From NCBI RefSeq assembly GCF_032062135.1, contig NC_092859.1:111033710-111097709 (forward strand): DNA of 64,000 nt, given 5' to 3'. The stretch is from Pyxicephalus adspersus (lineage: Eukaryota > Chordata > Amphibia > Anura > Pyxicephalidae). This document shows positions 1 through 11,510 of this stretch, in pieces (the first letter of the stretch is position 1; the number at the start of each line of letters is the position of its first letter). Made by a program: the position numbers and the translations under genes. Below the pieces are notes generated by a model that saw only the letters and a program-made list of their open reading frames with translations, was not told the DNA's origin and did no database searches.

Positions 1-646
1 ATTTTATAAATGTATTCTGTTTTCTAGTATAAAAAATGTTGTACAAGTATTATTAAATGTAAAGTAATGGTAAATACGAATGCATTTATATGAATCTTTA
101 GCCAACATATCATATGTCTTGTTACTTACACTTATAATTATTTGTAATGGCAAGAGAGCAACAGTAATCTGTTATAAGTTATGGCGAGACAGGAGATTAC
201 ATAACTTAATCAAAGTTATCCAGTCCATTTCTTTGCGTTTATTTAGTGGGCCAAATTTTCAACTGTTAAGGAGCCAGTTGCTGTGGAATATTATAATGGT
301 AATTCACAGGGATTGTTTAAATAAATATGGCTAGACATTTTGGGAATTTGTTGTACTGTAAGTTTATAATATTTTTAATCAAATAATTCATAGAGTGAGA
401 TTATTGAAATTCTCTGGAGAAGACTATCATGGGAAAACCTTGAATAAATCTGGTGTTGCCATTTATTACCGAATAACTTTTAGGAAATCTATTCCAGGGC
501 TGCTGGGTCACCCAGGTTCTCCCATGATGGTCTTATCCCCTCCAGTCTTTGAAAACTTTGATAAATCGGTCCTATTATGTTTAGGTGACTGTGTGATAGG
601 TCAAAAGCAGTAATATTCTTATTTTTTTTTCTTATTTTACTGTTAG
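1..646 (+). other. chchd3 intron (3' part) upstream of exon A
   Basis: This stretch ends with the acceptor at 645-646. Open frames at 80-334 and 395-613 show no family resemblance and no splice context. Nothing else was recognised here. Confidence 0.7.
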
Positions 647-728
647 TTAATGAGGAAGAGCTCCGGAGAAAAATTGCTGAAGAACTAGCCCGGGAGCAAG
701 CAAGAAGAGAGTCCGAGAATCTGAAAAG
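647..728 (+). CDS. chchd3: chchd3 (MIC19) internal coding exon A
   Basis: Seen: a pyrimidine-rich tract and acceptor AG (645-646), then an open frame rich in E, R, K and A, then a donor GT at 729-730 (AAG/GTATGC context). The frame reads NEEELRRKIAEELAREQ and ends ...ENLK plus two bases of an Arg codon, so the exon ends in phase 2. Family knowledge: this matches the start of the coiled-coil region of CHCHD3/MIC19, a MICOS subunit on the intermembrane-space side of the mitochondrial inner membrane. It works with MIC60 and SAMM50 in cristae-junction architecture. The exon is too short to be picked out by length; it is supported by splice signals, by phase agreement with the next exon and by family resemblance. 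The myristoylated N-terminus known for the family would be encoded upstream of this window. Confidence 0.85.
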
Positions 729-1239
729 GTATGCTTAATGTAGGATTCTTATTACATTATTGTATATTCTAAGTTTGAAAAACCTACACAAATCATATTA
801 AATACCTGTCCTGAAAATCAAAATAAATATAAAACTAATGCAGCTATGCTAAAAATAATGCAGTAATTCAAGGGTTAATAATCATGTAGATTAAATTACT
901 TTGTAATATATGTAAAAAAAAAAAAAATCTCTACAATTTTTTATTCACAATTGATAAATTGGGCATGAAAGTTGTTGGTAACTGACTCCAGGTTCTGGTA
1001 ATAATATTACTTCCAATATTGACCATTTTAACATTGCAGTAAATTTTTGTTTTTGTCTTCTATTCTAGTGAAAATTAACACATTCCCTCAAATTTATTTG
1101 GTTTTCAAGCTAAAGAAAGGTTTGGATTGTGAGATTTCATAAACAACTGCCAATAAAGAACAACAACAAAGTACAAAATAGGCGACCAACTGCCTAAATC
1201 AGGCTCCTTATCAGCCCTTTTACAATAACACTGTGTATG

Positions 1240-2188
1240 CCTCTTTACTGCTTGTTGACTCATATCTCATATCTTATATCTTATTCGCCAGTCAGGTGTC
1301 CTTGACTCCATGCATTTACTCATCTAGACATTGTTAACACGACCTGCTGAAACATCAGATTGGGGAAATAAAGTGATTTGAGTAACTTTTAGCATAGTTA
1401 TTGGTGCCAGCTGGTCCTCGTATTTAGGTGCCTGGCATGCTGTTCTAAGTATTTAAGAAACTGCTGATGTGCTGGGATTTTTACACACAGCCATCACTAG
1501 GGTTTACAAACAATGGTCCAAATAATGGAAAATATCCAATGATCTCCAGTTTTCTGAGCAGAGGTCACAGTTTTCAGAGGTCACATGAGAATAGGCAGAA
1601 TAGGTTAAGCTGAAGAAAGGCAACAGTAACTCAAATAACCGCTCAGTACAACTGAGGTATGCAGAAGAGCACCTAAATACACAACAAACATTGAAGCAGG
1701 CAAGCAAATAGGAAGTCAGAAAGGGCACCCAAGACTACAGTTTTGTACGGGCTTAAAAAAGTTGGAGAAGAGAATCAATTTCTGTTGTTATGTTCACATG
1801 GTAAGGTTAGAATTTGCTGCAGTCTACCCATCTTCTGGTGGCTACGTTCAGCAGAATATTGTGCCAATGTCACCAAAGCTTATCATCCTAAATTGGTTTC
1901 TTCAACATGACCATGAGTTCACTGTATTTAAATGGCCTTCACAGTCACCAGAACTCATTCCAGTGGAGCACCTTTAAGATTTGGTAAAATGTGAGATTGA
2001 CATATGTGCAGCCAATAAATCTGCAGGAACTGCGTGATGTTATGTGAATATAGACCAAAATCTTGAGGCTTTTTTTAAGCACCTTGTCAAATTTTACCAC
2101 AAAGAATTATGGTGGTTCTGAAGGGAACCACCTGGTCCAACCTGGTGCAGGCTAGGTGTACTTAATAAAGTGACCAGTGAGTGTGTAT
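1240..2188 (+). mobile_element. Tc1/mariner-superfamily transposon relic (copy 1)
   Basis: Seen: the 3' end reads ...AGGTGTACTTAATAAAGTGA and GTGAGTGT, the usual terminal signature of a widespread Tc1-like family. Internal text also follows that family, including CTGCTGATGTGCTGGGATTT and the stretch at 1616-1700. An open frame at 1762-1977 ends FKWPSQSPELIPVEHL. This matches the Tc1 catalytic block [15 protein letters not shown], but with NP changed to IP and a stop where Trp-Asp should follow. Family knowledge: Tc1 transposases carry a DDE domain and insert at TA. The left inverted repeat is not recognisable, part of the middle is missing (the text jumps from the region near 1740 to the DDE block), and several stops interrupt the frame. 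It is a dead copy. Same family as the relic at 41989-42960. Confidence 0.8.
1762..1977 (+). pseudogene. Tc1-like transposase C-terminal fragment
   Basis: A 71-residue open frame. Its second half reads FLQHDHEFTVFKWPSQSPE and then LIPVEHL, the Tc1 DDE-domain block that normally reads F-QQD-A-H...[16 protein letters not shown]. The catalytic-domain FLQxD motif is visible as FLQHD (residues about 52-56), and the final catalytic acidic residue as the E of VEHL. The first part has no clear match, so the start codon is probably incidental. The frame stops at the position of the conserved Trp. Not functional. Confidence 0.75.
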
Positions 2189-3714
2189 TGATGTTTCATG
2201 TATTGTTGTTGAACATCTAGCTGTTTAGAGATGGACAGAAGACTGCAGAAAACTGTGTATTAGCACTATGCATTTCTCAGTTTAGGTATTTTAATTTAAT
2301 TTAAAAGTAAAGTTACATACCATTATGTTTAACTCTAGGATACCCAGGGCTGGACTACATCAAGGATTACCCAAAGGGTAAAAACAAAAAACAGCCCTTA
2401 GTGTTAAAAACTTTCAGTGGGTTTAAAGTGTGCTTGTTCTGTATTTGGAAAAAAAAATATACTAAAATAGTTTGTGTCAAAATGTTTTATTGATGTGCAA
2501 ATATATTTTAAAAAACTTAAAGCATTTTATTATTTGAAATATTTTTTTCCATTTAACAATATTATGAACTTAATTTGTGCAGTTTGAATTTCAATCTCAA
2601 CAAGCACTATTAGTTCAGATATTGATCTCATTGTGAACACAGCCTTGATTAAAATATTTAGCTCACACTTCAGGTCTTTGAAAAAATGTAAATGTACGGG
2701 GAAAAAAAAAACACAAGCTTTTACAATTTACTGCTGTAATTGGAAAGTAGGATTGGAAGATCTAATGGTGGGAGGGATTGAATGATACTAGAATCCCTTT
2801 CTCCAGAGAAGCCAATTACATTATAATATTATTATTATTATTATTATGTTTCTATTTTGGCAGAATTCGTAGAAAAAATGTAGGTGGGAATTATTTTGAG
2901 ACAAAAAGATATATTTTTCTAAAATACTCTTTCTTTCTTCTTCTGGGTATGGTTTTATAATAATAGTCTGCACATAAATACAGTGGACATCATTCAGCAT
3001 TAAAATGAAACACTTAATGACATGCCTGATCATGCAAACGTATTGCAGAAAGGGACAGGCAATGTCCCAACTGAAATAATGCATCTTACCTGCCAAATTG
3101 CTCCTGGATTCTAAAGTCAAAGCTGAGCTGCACATGCGCAGCGCTGCCAAGGAAACCTTTCAATTCCAGCTTCCTTAGCATTTGCCAGGATGAATAAACC
3201 CCTATGCCGGAATTACATTATCCCAACCGGCCAATCAGGATTGCGGAAAAAGGAAGATGGTGGTGTCTGGTGCAGGAACAAGATCCATTGAGCTGCAAGG
3301 ATTTAGTTCTGCTTTAGTTAATTTACTTCTAACCACATTTTAAGATTTATCATGGAATGCTCTTTTTTGGGGCACATTCTAATCCTCATGTAAGTACCAT
3401 GTTGTACATGGGGTGTTGCACACCTTTACTTTTTTACCTTGTACAGTGGCCACAAAGTGTATTTTTCCTGGGTTAAGTTCCAAGCATAAAAATGGGATTC
3501 TGATCCACGTTAATTATTATTGGACAGACTATGGAACAATGCCCAAATCTGTTCTGTCCCTGACTACAAATCTCGACTCCACCCCCTCGTCATCCCCTCT
3601 CTACTTCTGAGGCTGCACAGTCAGGGGTACAATGTAACCTAAATACACAACAAACATTGGTGGTGATGACCCATCTTGCAGATGTTCTAGACGAAGGTCT
3701 AGAGCAGGGGTACC

Positions 3715-4125
3715 CACACTTTTTTGGCTTGAGAGTTACTTTTATTATGATTAAGTCAAAATGATCTACCAACATTAAAAATGCTAAACATATATTTATA
3801 TTTATTACAATATACCAAGTATGATACAGAAGTGACTAAAGCTAATGAGACATTGAATGGCAGAACATTGCACTACAAGACTAAAGTGACAGGAAAGCTA
3901 CAATTCACCTGTCATAGGAGAAGGACTTGCTGCACAAGAAAAAGAACTGCTAATCTGTACAAAGGTAATTTAGTAATTGAACCCCGACACTGAGCCTGAA
4001 CTGCACTGCTCACCTCAGACTGCCCTCCCGCTCTCTCTCCCTTCCTCCCCAGCATCCCTTTAGATGTGCAGCAGGGCTGCTGGTTAACAGCAGGGAGGGG
4101 TAAAGCAGGGCTTCGCGATCGACCA
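3715..4125 (+). mobile_element. hAT-like nonautonomous fragment
   Basis: Starts CAGGGGTACCCACACTTTTT with TGGCTTGAGAGTTACTTTT-like text, the pattern of hAT MITE termini (CAGGGGT-CCCAAACTTTTTGG). The 8 bases before it, GTCTAGAG, fit the favoured hAT target consensus. A sequence near 4111-4124 (GCGATCGACC) resembles the far end in inverted orientation, but a matching terminal CCCCTG is missing, so the right boundary is a guess. It contains open frames on both strands that look incidental. Confidence 0.5.
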
Positions 4126-5763
4126 AAATAAACTGGATTATGGTGAATGACAAACTCGCCTGCATGCTTAAGAACACACTGGATAAATTTGATCATATAT
4201 GGGATCCCTGGGTTAAGTACAGTCCTCACTGACATGGTAGCCCCGCAAAACCACTTAGCTCCCTGAGAGTTGAATTCCCTTGAAAATTTTCTGCTGCTCT
4301 CTGCCATAGCTGTGTTCTTCAAAAGATCTGTGGTCGTACTTTGTGTTTAAGATTTTTTAGTGGCACTGAATAAACTGTAGACTTTCTGTATCAGTTAAAT
4401 CCTATAGCAAATGTTTATCTGTGGCAATGGAATTTGTAATTATATCCTTAATTGGTAACAATTTATGTGAAGGTAAACATTTAATTTTGTGCCATAGAGA
4501 ACAATTGGACCCACTCAGGTTTTTTTTTTTTTTTTTACTGTTCTGATCCCGCTGGGTAGATTAGTCCCTCTTTTTTTTTTTTTTGCCCATTGTTATGAAA
4601 ACAGAAATGGAGGAAATGTTATAAATTTTGACTTGTCTTCAGACAAGAGGTGGGTGGGGGAATCCTCCAATAAGGCCTTCCTAACTACTAGTACTAAAAT
4701 AATAAACAGTATTAAAATATAAACTGCTTGCCAGGTTTGTGTTCTGATCCCCTGCCTTTAATACTTACTGACGCTGAATATGAACGCTAATTGCACCTTA
4801 GCTTGTCACACAGTTATCTGCATTCTTGTTTTAGGTGTGACTGAAAATGTTCCTTATAATAAATATATAAAGAAAACAAGATCAGCTTTATATCCAAGCA
4901 GTTGGCTTTCTTGAGTTGAGCAGTGGTAGTTCACAACTCTGTGGTAGATCTGCTTTAAGCAATGGATCCTTTTTGCCCCAGCATATATTGGACAATAATA
5001 TTAGCAGCACAGAGTTCCTTTCTCTTTGTCACGTCCCTTGACATCCCATATTGTTCTTATATTCATGCATTAGCTTCTGATTTTTATTATCATAACTGAA
5101 ATACATGGGGAAAAAAATCTTTAAAACACATTTTCATATCCATTCATAAAGAATTTTACCTTGAAGAATTCTAGTCGTGCGTTAACTTGTGAGGTATTTA
5201 AAGATTCAGTGTATTATCCAAGTGATTTTGCAGCACAACAAAAGCCAGTTGTAATTCTTGGCATTGCTTATTTTTTTTTAAAAATCAAAGCATGTGGTTT
5301 ATACCAAATGTGTGCTGGAATTTTGTCATAGCCTTAAGCAATTGATTAGTATACAATGACCCTAATAAAGCTTTGATTATATACTAACAATTTCAGCTGG
5401 TCAGTCACTTGAACTCTTCCCTTTCTTTGCTGTGTTTCAAAGCAGTGCGGAACTGCCACATATTTTTAAAAGTTTTATCAGATCAAAGATCTTAAAGTGG
5501 AACTAAACCCACACAATTCACCCCTGTTCCATTGGAGGGTGCCGTCATCTTCCTTCATTTCTTTTCTTCCTTGCCTTTTTTTTTCCGATCTTGGGCCATC
5601 TCAATTGACCATGCCGGCATGATGTTACTATCCACCCAGCAAGCGCAAGGATTGGTTGCATTGTCAAGTTTCTCTGGCATCCACCACTGTGCTGCGCATA
5701 CTCAATGTTTCGTTTTTCAGCACAATCAGGTAGGTGAGATAGTTTTTTGCAGGATGGGACATA

Positions 5764-6646
5764 CAGTGAGGGAAATGGTTTGCCCTCCGACAAAGAAATG
5801 ACCAGTCTGTAATTGTAATGGTAGGTTTAATGTAGCTGTGAGAGACAGAATAACAACAAATTAACCCTCCAAAAACCCGGTGCTCAAAAGTCACAGCTTG
5901 ATGTGCATTGTAATGAGTGAAATAAGTATTTGATCCCCTATCAATCAGCAGGATTTGAGGCTCCCAGGTGTCTTCCCTGTATGCAGGTAAAGAGCTGAGA
6001 TTAGGAGCACCCTCTGTAAGGGATTGCTTCTTATCCAAATTTGTTACAGTACCTGTATAAGACACCTGTCCACAGAAGCCATCAATCCGATTCCAAACTA
6101 GCCACCATGGCCAAGACCAAAGAGCTGTCTTAGGATGTCAGGGACAAGAGGAGGAGGAATGCTGCCTATGACCCCAAGAACACCACCCCACTGGAGGTGA
6201 ACACAATATGCTTTGGGCGGGGGGGTTTTCTGCTAAGGGGACATGAAACCTTCACCGCATCGAAGGGACAGTGGACGGGGCCAATGTACCGTTAAATCTT
6301 GGGTGAGCACCTTCTTCCCTCAGCCAGGGCATTGAAAATGGTTTGTGGATGAGTATTCCAGCATGATAATGACCCAAAATATACGGCCAAGGCAACAAAG
6401 GAGTGGCTCAAGAAGAAGCACATGAAACTCCTGCAGTGGCCTAGCCAGTCTCCAGACCTTAGTCTCATGGAAAATCTGTGGGGGGAGCTGAAGGTTCGAG
6501 TTGCCAAACATCAGCCTCAAAACCTTACTGACTTGGAGAGGATCTGCAAAGAGGAGTGGAACAAAATCTCTCCTGAGATGTGTGCAAACCTGGTGGCCAA
6601 CTACGTACAAAATCAGCATGGGAACAAATTTTCCTTTTTCTCTCGG
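5764..6646 (+). mobile_element. Tc1-like transposon, internally deleted, in TA target
   Basis: Seen: left end CAGTGAGGGAAATGG followed by GACAAAGAAATGACCAGTCT and the AATAAGTATTTGATCCCCTA subterminal text. Right end ...GTACAAAATCAGCATGGGAA, finishing near 6646 with TA on both sides (5762-5763 and 6647-6648). The start of the transposase is recognisable at about 6107 (ATGGCCAAGACCAAAGAGCT, reading MAKTKEL). The DNA-binding half and most of the DDE domain are deleted, and the frame picks up again at the C-terminal part (6422-6649). Family knowledge: this is the large vertebrate Tc1 family with long inverted repeats containing a direct-repeat-like AAGTATTTGATCC motif. The copy cannot transpose by itself. 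Confidence 0.85.
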
Positions 6647-6649
6647 TAG
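6422..6649 (+). pseudogene. Tc1-like transposase C-terminal fragment
   Basis: A 75-residue frame, [20 protein letters not shown] then [38 protein letters not shown] and so on. This is the last third of a Tc1 transposase: the [15 protein letters not shown] block holding the final catalytic acidic residue (here LSLMENLW, with Asn-Pro-Ile replaced) and the C-terminal helices. Upstream, the frame GLKKKHM is preceded by the recognisable [20 protein letters not shown] text of the family (about 6371-6421). The true start is far upstream and mostly deleted, so the ATG here is internal. Confidence 0.85.
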
Positions 6650-8055
6650 TCTATAGCTGCCTATTCTGCATTAACCACCTACTTGATCCTATTTTGCAAA
6701 GTGGGACCTATTGCCCCATAGCCTTTTAGGCAGACTGTGCATCATCATCAAGTCCTGTTATGTTCCAGATTGACTTCAAAAGATGCCAGTAGCAGGTTTT
6801 CTTTATACATGAATAATTAGAGATAGCTGAAAGAAACTCCTTGAAATTTTAACATTATTATGTAATATTTTTTTTTTTTTTAAATCCCAAATAGATAAGA
6901 CAACTAATATTATTGAGTTTGTGCTGCTGAAGTATATAAGTAAACGATTTGCTCAGTTCACTAAAAATTGTATGATTTACACTTCTATTAGTATTGTTAG
7001 GAATTGTCATAAAAAAGGAAGTAAATTTTAAGATGTCAATCATGCCTTGTGTTCTGTTATAATGCTGACCTTTATCAATGTAATACAGCTTTTTCACAGT
7101 CAATAATCTGCTATTTCCCCCTTTGCCACAGAAAATAACTCATATCCCAGGTCTGATACAAAGAAAAAGAAAAATGGAAAGTAATATTTAAAAAGAACCC
7201 TTTGGGAGGCTGAGCAAAAAGTGTTATATTAAAATCGATACATGGGGCCTAACCTTTTGTGTTTTGGTACACACAAAGGCTTTTTTCCTATTGATCCCTG
7301 TTTTAATAACATGTTTATTCTAGTTTCTTTGGCTCGGTCTTGAGAGAACAAACAGAAGGGTTTAATTTTTTTTATTATCACAAAGACTTAGGTTTAGTGA
7401 TGATATTCCCAAATGCAATACATGTATTTATTGTTTGTTGGCTGCATGGAGCAGTGCTGCAGACAGTGAATAATTAGAAAAATTACCTTGATTTTATTTT
7501 CTGTATTTTGGACAACTATGCAAAGCATTTGCTTTACAGTTGATTGTTTTATTTATGTTTTACCTAAATATTTCTTTTTTTTTTTTTTTTTTTTTTTTTA
7601 AGCTTTAAGATGGTCAACCAATATACATTGCAAGCACTTTAGCAAACCTTGGTAAAACTATTGAATGCATTATATGCATATGTAGAAATCTGTAAAAATA
7701 AGTTATAAATACCTTATTTTTTGCTTATACAATAATCGCATGCCTAGTTCCATTTTTGTCATGAGATTTTGCCCTTAGATTTAAATATTGCATAATACTG
7801 TATGCAATGTATATGTATGGACAGAGAAGCCATAATTTATGAAACATGCAACCTGGAAATCCGCCCTCAATCTATGCCATCTTCCAGTCTTTTAGACGGG
7901 ATATAATAATTTGCTTTCAAGCTTTCTCTCTTCACTTTTCACTTTTCAGCTTTTTCACTCTTTCACTCTTTCACTCTTCACTTGGTGATCCTGGTTGTAA
8001 CATGCTTCCTGTCCTAGGTAAGTAACTCTTTCAAGAAGAGTTTTTCACCCTAAGG

Positions 8056-8282
8056 CAGGGGTGTCAAACTCGGGCCCACAGACCAAATCCTGCCAGCACT
8101 GTAATTATATTTGGCCCGCAAAAAAATACCAAATGTCTACTAGAGCTGGCCCGCTGGTAGACGGCATGCACCGCTAATACTACAGTTGTAGATATTTTTT
8201 TTCAATAAATATCAAGGTTGGCCTGTGACTTTGTCCAAATTTTTCATTTTGGCCCATTGTGTATTTGAGTTTGACACCCCTG
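8056..8282. mobile_element. hAT MITE, 227 bp (CAGGGGTGTCAAACTC family)
   Basis: Perfect 16-bp terminal inverted repeats: CAGGGGTGTCAAACTC at the left and GAGTTTGACACCCCTG at the right. Flanks CCCTAAGG (8048-8055) and CCCTGGGG (8283-8290) look like an 8-bp target duplication with two mismatches, as expected of hAT elements. No coding content. A longer relative is at 18006-18724. Confidence 0.9.
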
Positions 8283-8693
8283 CCCTGGGGAAAGACTACT
8301 AAATGACTTTCTGATAGAAAAATTTATATATATATATGTATATAATATATATATATACACATTTATTTAAAAATTTGCATTAAAAATATTTAACATCATA
8401 AAACAGAGTAAGGGGGATTCGGATATAGAGGTTGTGCGGTTCCCAAAGCAGGAAAATGAAAGTTCCTAGTAGCATTTACCAAATGAGGGAGCACAGATTT
8501 TTCCGTAAGGTTTCAAGGGGACAGAGCTCAGGTGTAGTAGATTATTTCACTTCATTTTAAGATAACATTATTTACCATTTTTCATGTAAAACACACAACA
8601 GTGTACAGACATTAACCACCTAGCCGGTATGCCCGACCTTCGTACGGGCAAGAAAAAATGGCTAGGATGGTTAACCCCGTAATTTTGTCACAT

Positions 8694-8745
8694 CCTTACC
8701 TCCATGGTCCCGCTGTGCACATCCAGCGGGACCATGGAGGTAAGG
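8694..8745. repeat. Perfect hairpin, 22-bp arms, 8-nt loop
   Basis: Left arm 8694-8715 begins CCTTACCTCCATGG and is exactly complementary to 8724-8745; the loop is TGCACATC. It lies near the 5' end of the piggyBac-type MITE and is much more GC-rich than the surrounding DNA. Confidence 0.95.
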
Positions 8746-8807
8746 ATTCCAGCGTCGTTTTCCCATTCCAGCGTCGTCGTCCGTCGATCTCCAGCGTCGG
8801 GTGCCAG

Positions 8808-8940
8808 CGGGACCGGTAAGATGCCGGCCGGTATCTTGTGTTCCGCTGCCCGGCATCTTGCGTTCCGCCGCCCGGCCGGCCGAACGCAAGATCCCGGCCG
8901 GCGGCACACAAGATACCGGCCGGCATCTTACCTGGTCCCG
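8808..8940. repeat. Nested GC-rich palindromes
   Basis: Outer arms 8808-8840 and 8907-8940 are complementary over about 33 bp with one extra base. They contain GTAAGATGCCGGCCGGTATC on the left and its complement on the right. Inside, ATCTTGCGTTC (from about 8855) pairs with GAACGCAAGAT (from about 8882), and CCGGCCGG motifs repeat. The region could fold into a long stem with an inner stem. Confidence 0.9.
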
Positions 8941-10997
8941 CTGATCGTCCACGTCCGTGTTCGTCCAGCGCCGGATGATCTCTGCAGGGAGAAGCCGTCC
9001 GGCGGAGAAAAAAAAACAGACGGCTTCTCCCTGCGTGCGTGATGACGTCGGCGCGTGTGCGGGAAATTCAAATAGAAACTCATTTATTCATTTTGTATTG
9101 GATTCAATACAAACTCCTGTATTCAATCCAATACAAAATAATTCAAATAAATACAAAGTTTGTAATTGGTAAATTCAAACTGTCATTTTGTATTGGATTG
9201 AATACAAACTCCGGTATCCAATCCAATACAAAAAAATAAAAAAAAATAAAAGTAAATACATTTTTTATATTCATAATATCTACTAGAACCCTTGTTCGGA
9301 CATATTTCTGTAAGTTACAGGTCTACAATTTAAAAAAAAAATTTCATGAAAAACAGTGGATCACTTTTGGTACAGAAATCTAGACTTCAGTGTAACGCTC
9401 AGGTGGTTAAAAGGGATGGACAACATGGAAAATAAAAACACTTTCTGCATGATCCCTAAATCTTTTTTTTTTTCTTCAAAACGTGCAGACATCTGTGCCT
9501 GGTATTTTTATGTGTTCTCCATTTTTGGTGATTATATCTCTTACTGTTTTTCTAATTTCATTGGTTCTTCAGAATTGTCTCCTCTTTCCACTTAGCCTTA
9601 TTTGCTTTTTTTTTTTTGAGTAATTCTCAACATTTAGGCTGTTTGTTCTGTGAAATGTCCATCATAATATTGATACACATGCGGACATCCTCCGATTCTT
9701 TTTTTTTTTTATCATTCTGACTAATTACCTAATCATTTACAGGAGCTTTGCAGGTATGGTTCTCTTTTGATCTAATTTTCCTAAACACTCTTCAGTGTCG
9801 TTTTACCACTGGTTTGCCATAGAAGTAAGGGGACAAAAACATGTTGCTGTATTTGGTTAAGGGTAGGTGAATAGTTTAGTTTTTACTGTAAGATAGGTTT
9901 TATTATAAATAAAAACTATTATAAACATGACTAAAACTTCTGTAATTACTGAAATTACTTGCATTATAAAGAATCAGTTGTTTTGTGTCGTCTGTGCTGC
10001 TAAAGTCACTCAAATTGTTGCGTAAAATACATAAGTAATCAATGTTTTATCATCAGACTCAGAAATTACCATTGCAGTTATGTGCATGTTGTCAGCTTGA
10101 TGTCTGCTTGTGAATTTCCTGACTTCCTGTAGCGTAGAGAGGAAGTCCAAACTTTTTAATTACAATATTGACGTTCTTCTGATTGTGTAAGTAATTGAAT
10201 CCACTGGGAATGTGCTTTATTATAGGTTTTATTTTTTTTCTGAATTGAGCGATTTACATTTACTACAATTATAGCCATTTTCATATAGTTACATTTAGCC
10301 CTGAGTTGAATGAGCAGGGACTGATAGCTTTGGTAAATGGCTGAGACTATAATGAAGCCAGCTGATTGAGAGCTAAATTATTCATGTTGTTAGTTCAAGA
10401 GGGACAACTTCAAACCGACAGATTCAGTTTATTTTCTAGGCCAGTACAGCATAATTATAAGCAGTAGTTGCTAACCTTCTGTGTATTTATTCATGGTACA
10501 TATGGCTATCTTTAATTTTTTGCCAGAAATGTATTTTTTTCACAGATGTTTTTATCCAAGTAGATCACATACTTATCTTGGGTATGTGTTGGTGGGTTTA
10601 TATTGATATACTGGGTTCTGAATATCTATTTTGTCATTTTTCTGTACTCTTTAGCTCTCTTGCTTTTTACACACAGGTGCCTCACTTTGTTTTGCTTAGA
10701 TAACAACATTTTAAGGGTAATTTAGTTTGCTACTGAGGTGTATTCATCATTTTCAACATTTTGGATAGGAAAAAAACATAGGCATTACTATTGTTCGTTT
10801 CCTATCAATAATTGCCACTGACCTGCCTTTATACTGATCTTCTGTACTTTTTGAGCCACCAATGTAGAAAAAAAATGCAAATTGAAAAATCAAATTAAAA
10901 TGAGAACTTTTTACCTGTATACTAATTCTGGATTAAGTTAGAGAATCTACTTGACAGTGAGGCAGAAAGCGTTTGTAGAAAAAGATTTTAGTAACTT

Positions 10998-11302
10998 TTA
11001 TTATTATCCTGTACTTATATAGCGTCAACAAATTACGCAACGCTTAGGGTCCAAGGTCCATAATCATGACACTAATCTAAGGTCCCTACCATAGTCTTAT
11101 GCCATCAACACAGTCTAATGTCAATTTCTGGGAAGCCAATTAAGGTAACTGTTTTGGAATGTGGTATGAAAACCAGAATACCCGGAAGAAACCCACGCAA
11201 GCACGGGAAGAATCTGCAAGCTCCATGCAGATAGTCCTGGCCAAGATTCGAATCTGCGACCCATCGTTGCAAAGACGAAAGGGCTAACCTCTACGGTGCT
11301 GA
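10998..11302 (-). repeat. tRNA-type SINE, nearly full length
   Basis: Read on the minus strand, the element starts near 11302 with a degraded CACCGTAGAGGTTAGCCC (box A region) and has a clear box B, GGTCGCAGATTCGAATC (complement of 11245-11261). It then runs through GTGGGTTTCTTCCGGGTATT and ends with a TATATAAGTACAGGATAATAATAA-like tail at about 10998-11025. Family knowledge: box A and box B are the internal RNA polymerase III promoter parts of tRNA-derived SINEs. Further copies or tails of the same family are at 53374-53452, 56562-56640, 58552-58733 and 58830-58880. An antisense open frame at 11121-11435 is incidental. Confidence 0.75.
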
Positions 11303-11510
11303 ATCTCCACTGGATTTCCTTTAACAAAGTATCAGTAGGGAGAATATTTCTTGTGTGCTTATACAAGATTCTGTTCTGTATTAGACACATACTGTATGCA
11401 AAACATGCTGTGTGTTTATGTAACACCAAGAGCAATTTACAAAAAAATTATGTATTGGTGTAGTAACAAAATTTGTTACTTTTATTTTAGTTCTTCATGA
11501 TAATCTACAG

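Larger units (their letters stand above)
5492..6720 (+). mobile_element. TTAAAGCGGAAC-type repeat split by a Tc1 insertion
   Basis: The left part (5492-5761) starts TTAAAGTGGAACTAAACC and contains text such as GATCTTGGGCCATCTCAATT and GCAGGATGGGACA. The right part (6649-about 6720) continues with CTGCATTAACCACCTACTTG and ATCCTATTTTGCAAAGTGGG. The copy at 46073-46404 has the equivalents in uninterrupted order (GATCTTCGGCCATTTTGATT, then CTGCAGTAATGGCCTGCCTG). So this copy was present first and was later split by the Tc1 element. No coding capacity seen. The superfamily is unclear. Confidence 0.6.
8612..9410 (+). mobile_element. piggyBac-type MITE, GC-rich palindromic 5' half
   Basis: Flanked by intact TTAA on both sides (8612-8615, 9407-9410). 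Ends are CCACCTAGCC and, inverted, CCACCTGAGCG. From left to right it holds: a 22-bp-arm hairpin (8694-8745), a set of nested GC-rich palindromes (8808-8940), a CGTC-rich stretch, two 47-bp hairpin units (9091-9138, 9186-9233), and a 3' tail near 9286-9404 that is shared with the element at 22201-23568 and, more distantly, with the transposase-bearing copy at 53453-56052. No transposase. Open frames on both strands across 8671-9042 are by-products of the palindromes. Confidence 0.85.

Noticed and set aside
80..613. Two open frames just upstream of exon A as candidate upstream exons
   Set aside because: No similarity to the CHCHD3 N-terminal region as I know it, no splice signals fitting the phase, and T-rich intron-like composition.
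2821..3150. Minus-strand open frame of 109 codons
   Set aside because: Low-complexity Ile-run end from a TTA repeat; no recognisable motif or splice context.
8671..9042. Overlapping open frames on both strands with R/G/P-rich translations
   Set aside because: They come from GC-rich palindromes of the MITE, which keep several frames open at once. The sequences mirror each other and show no protein family.
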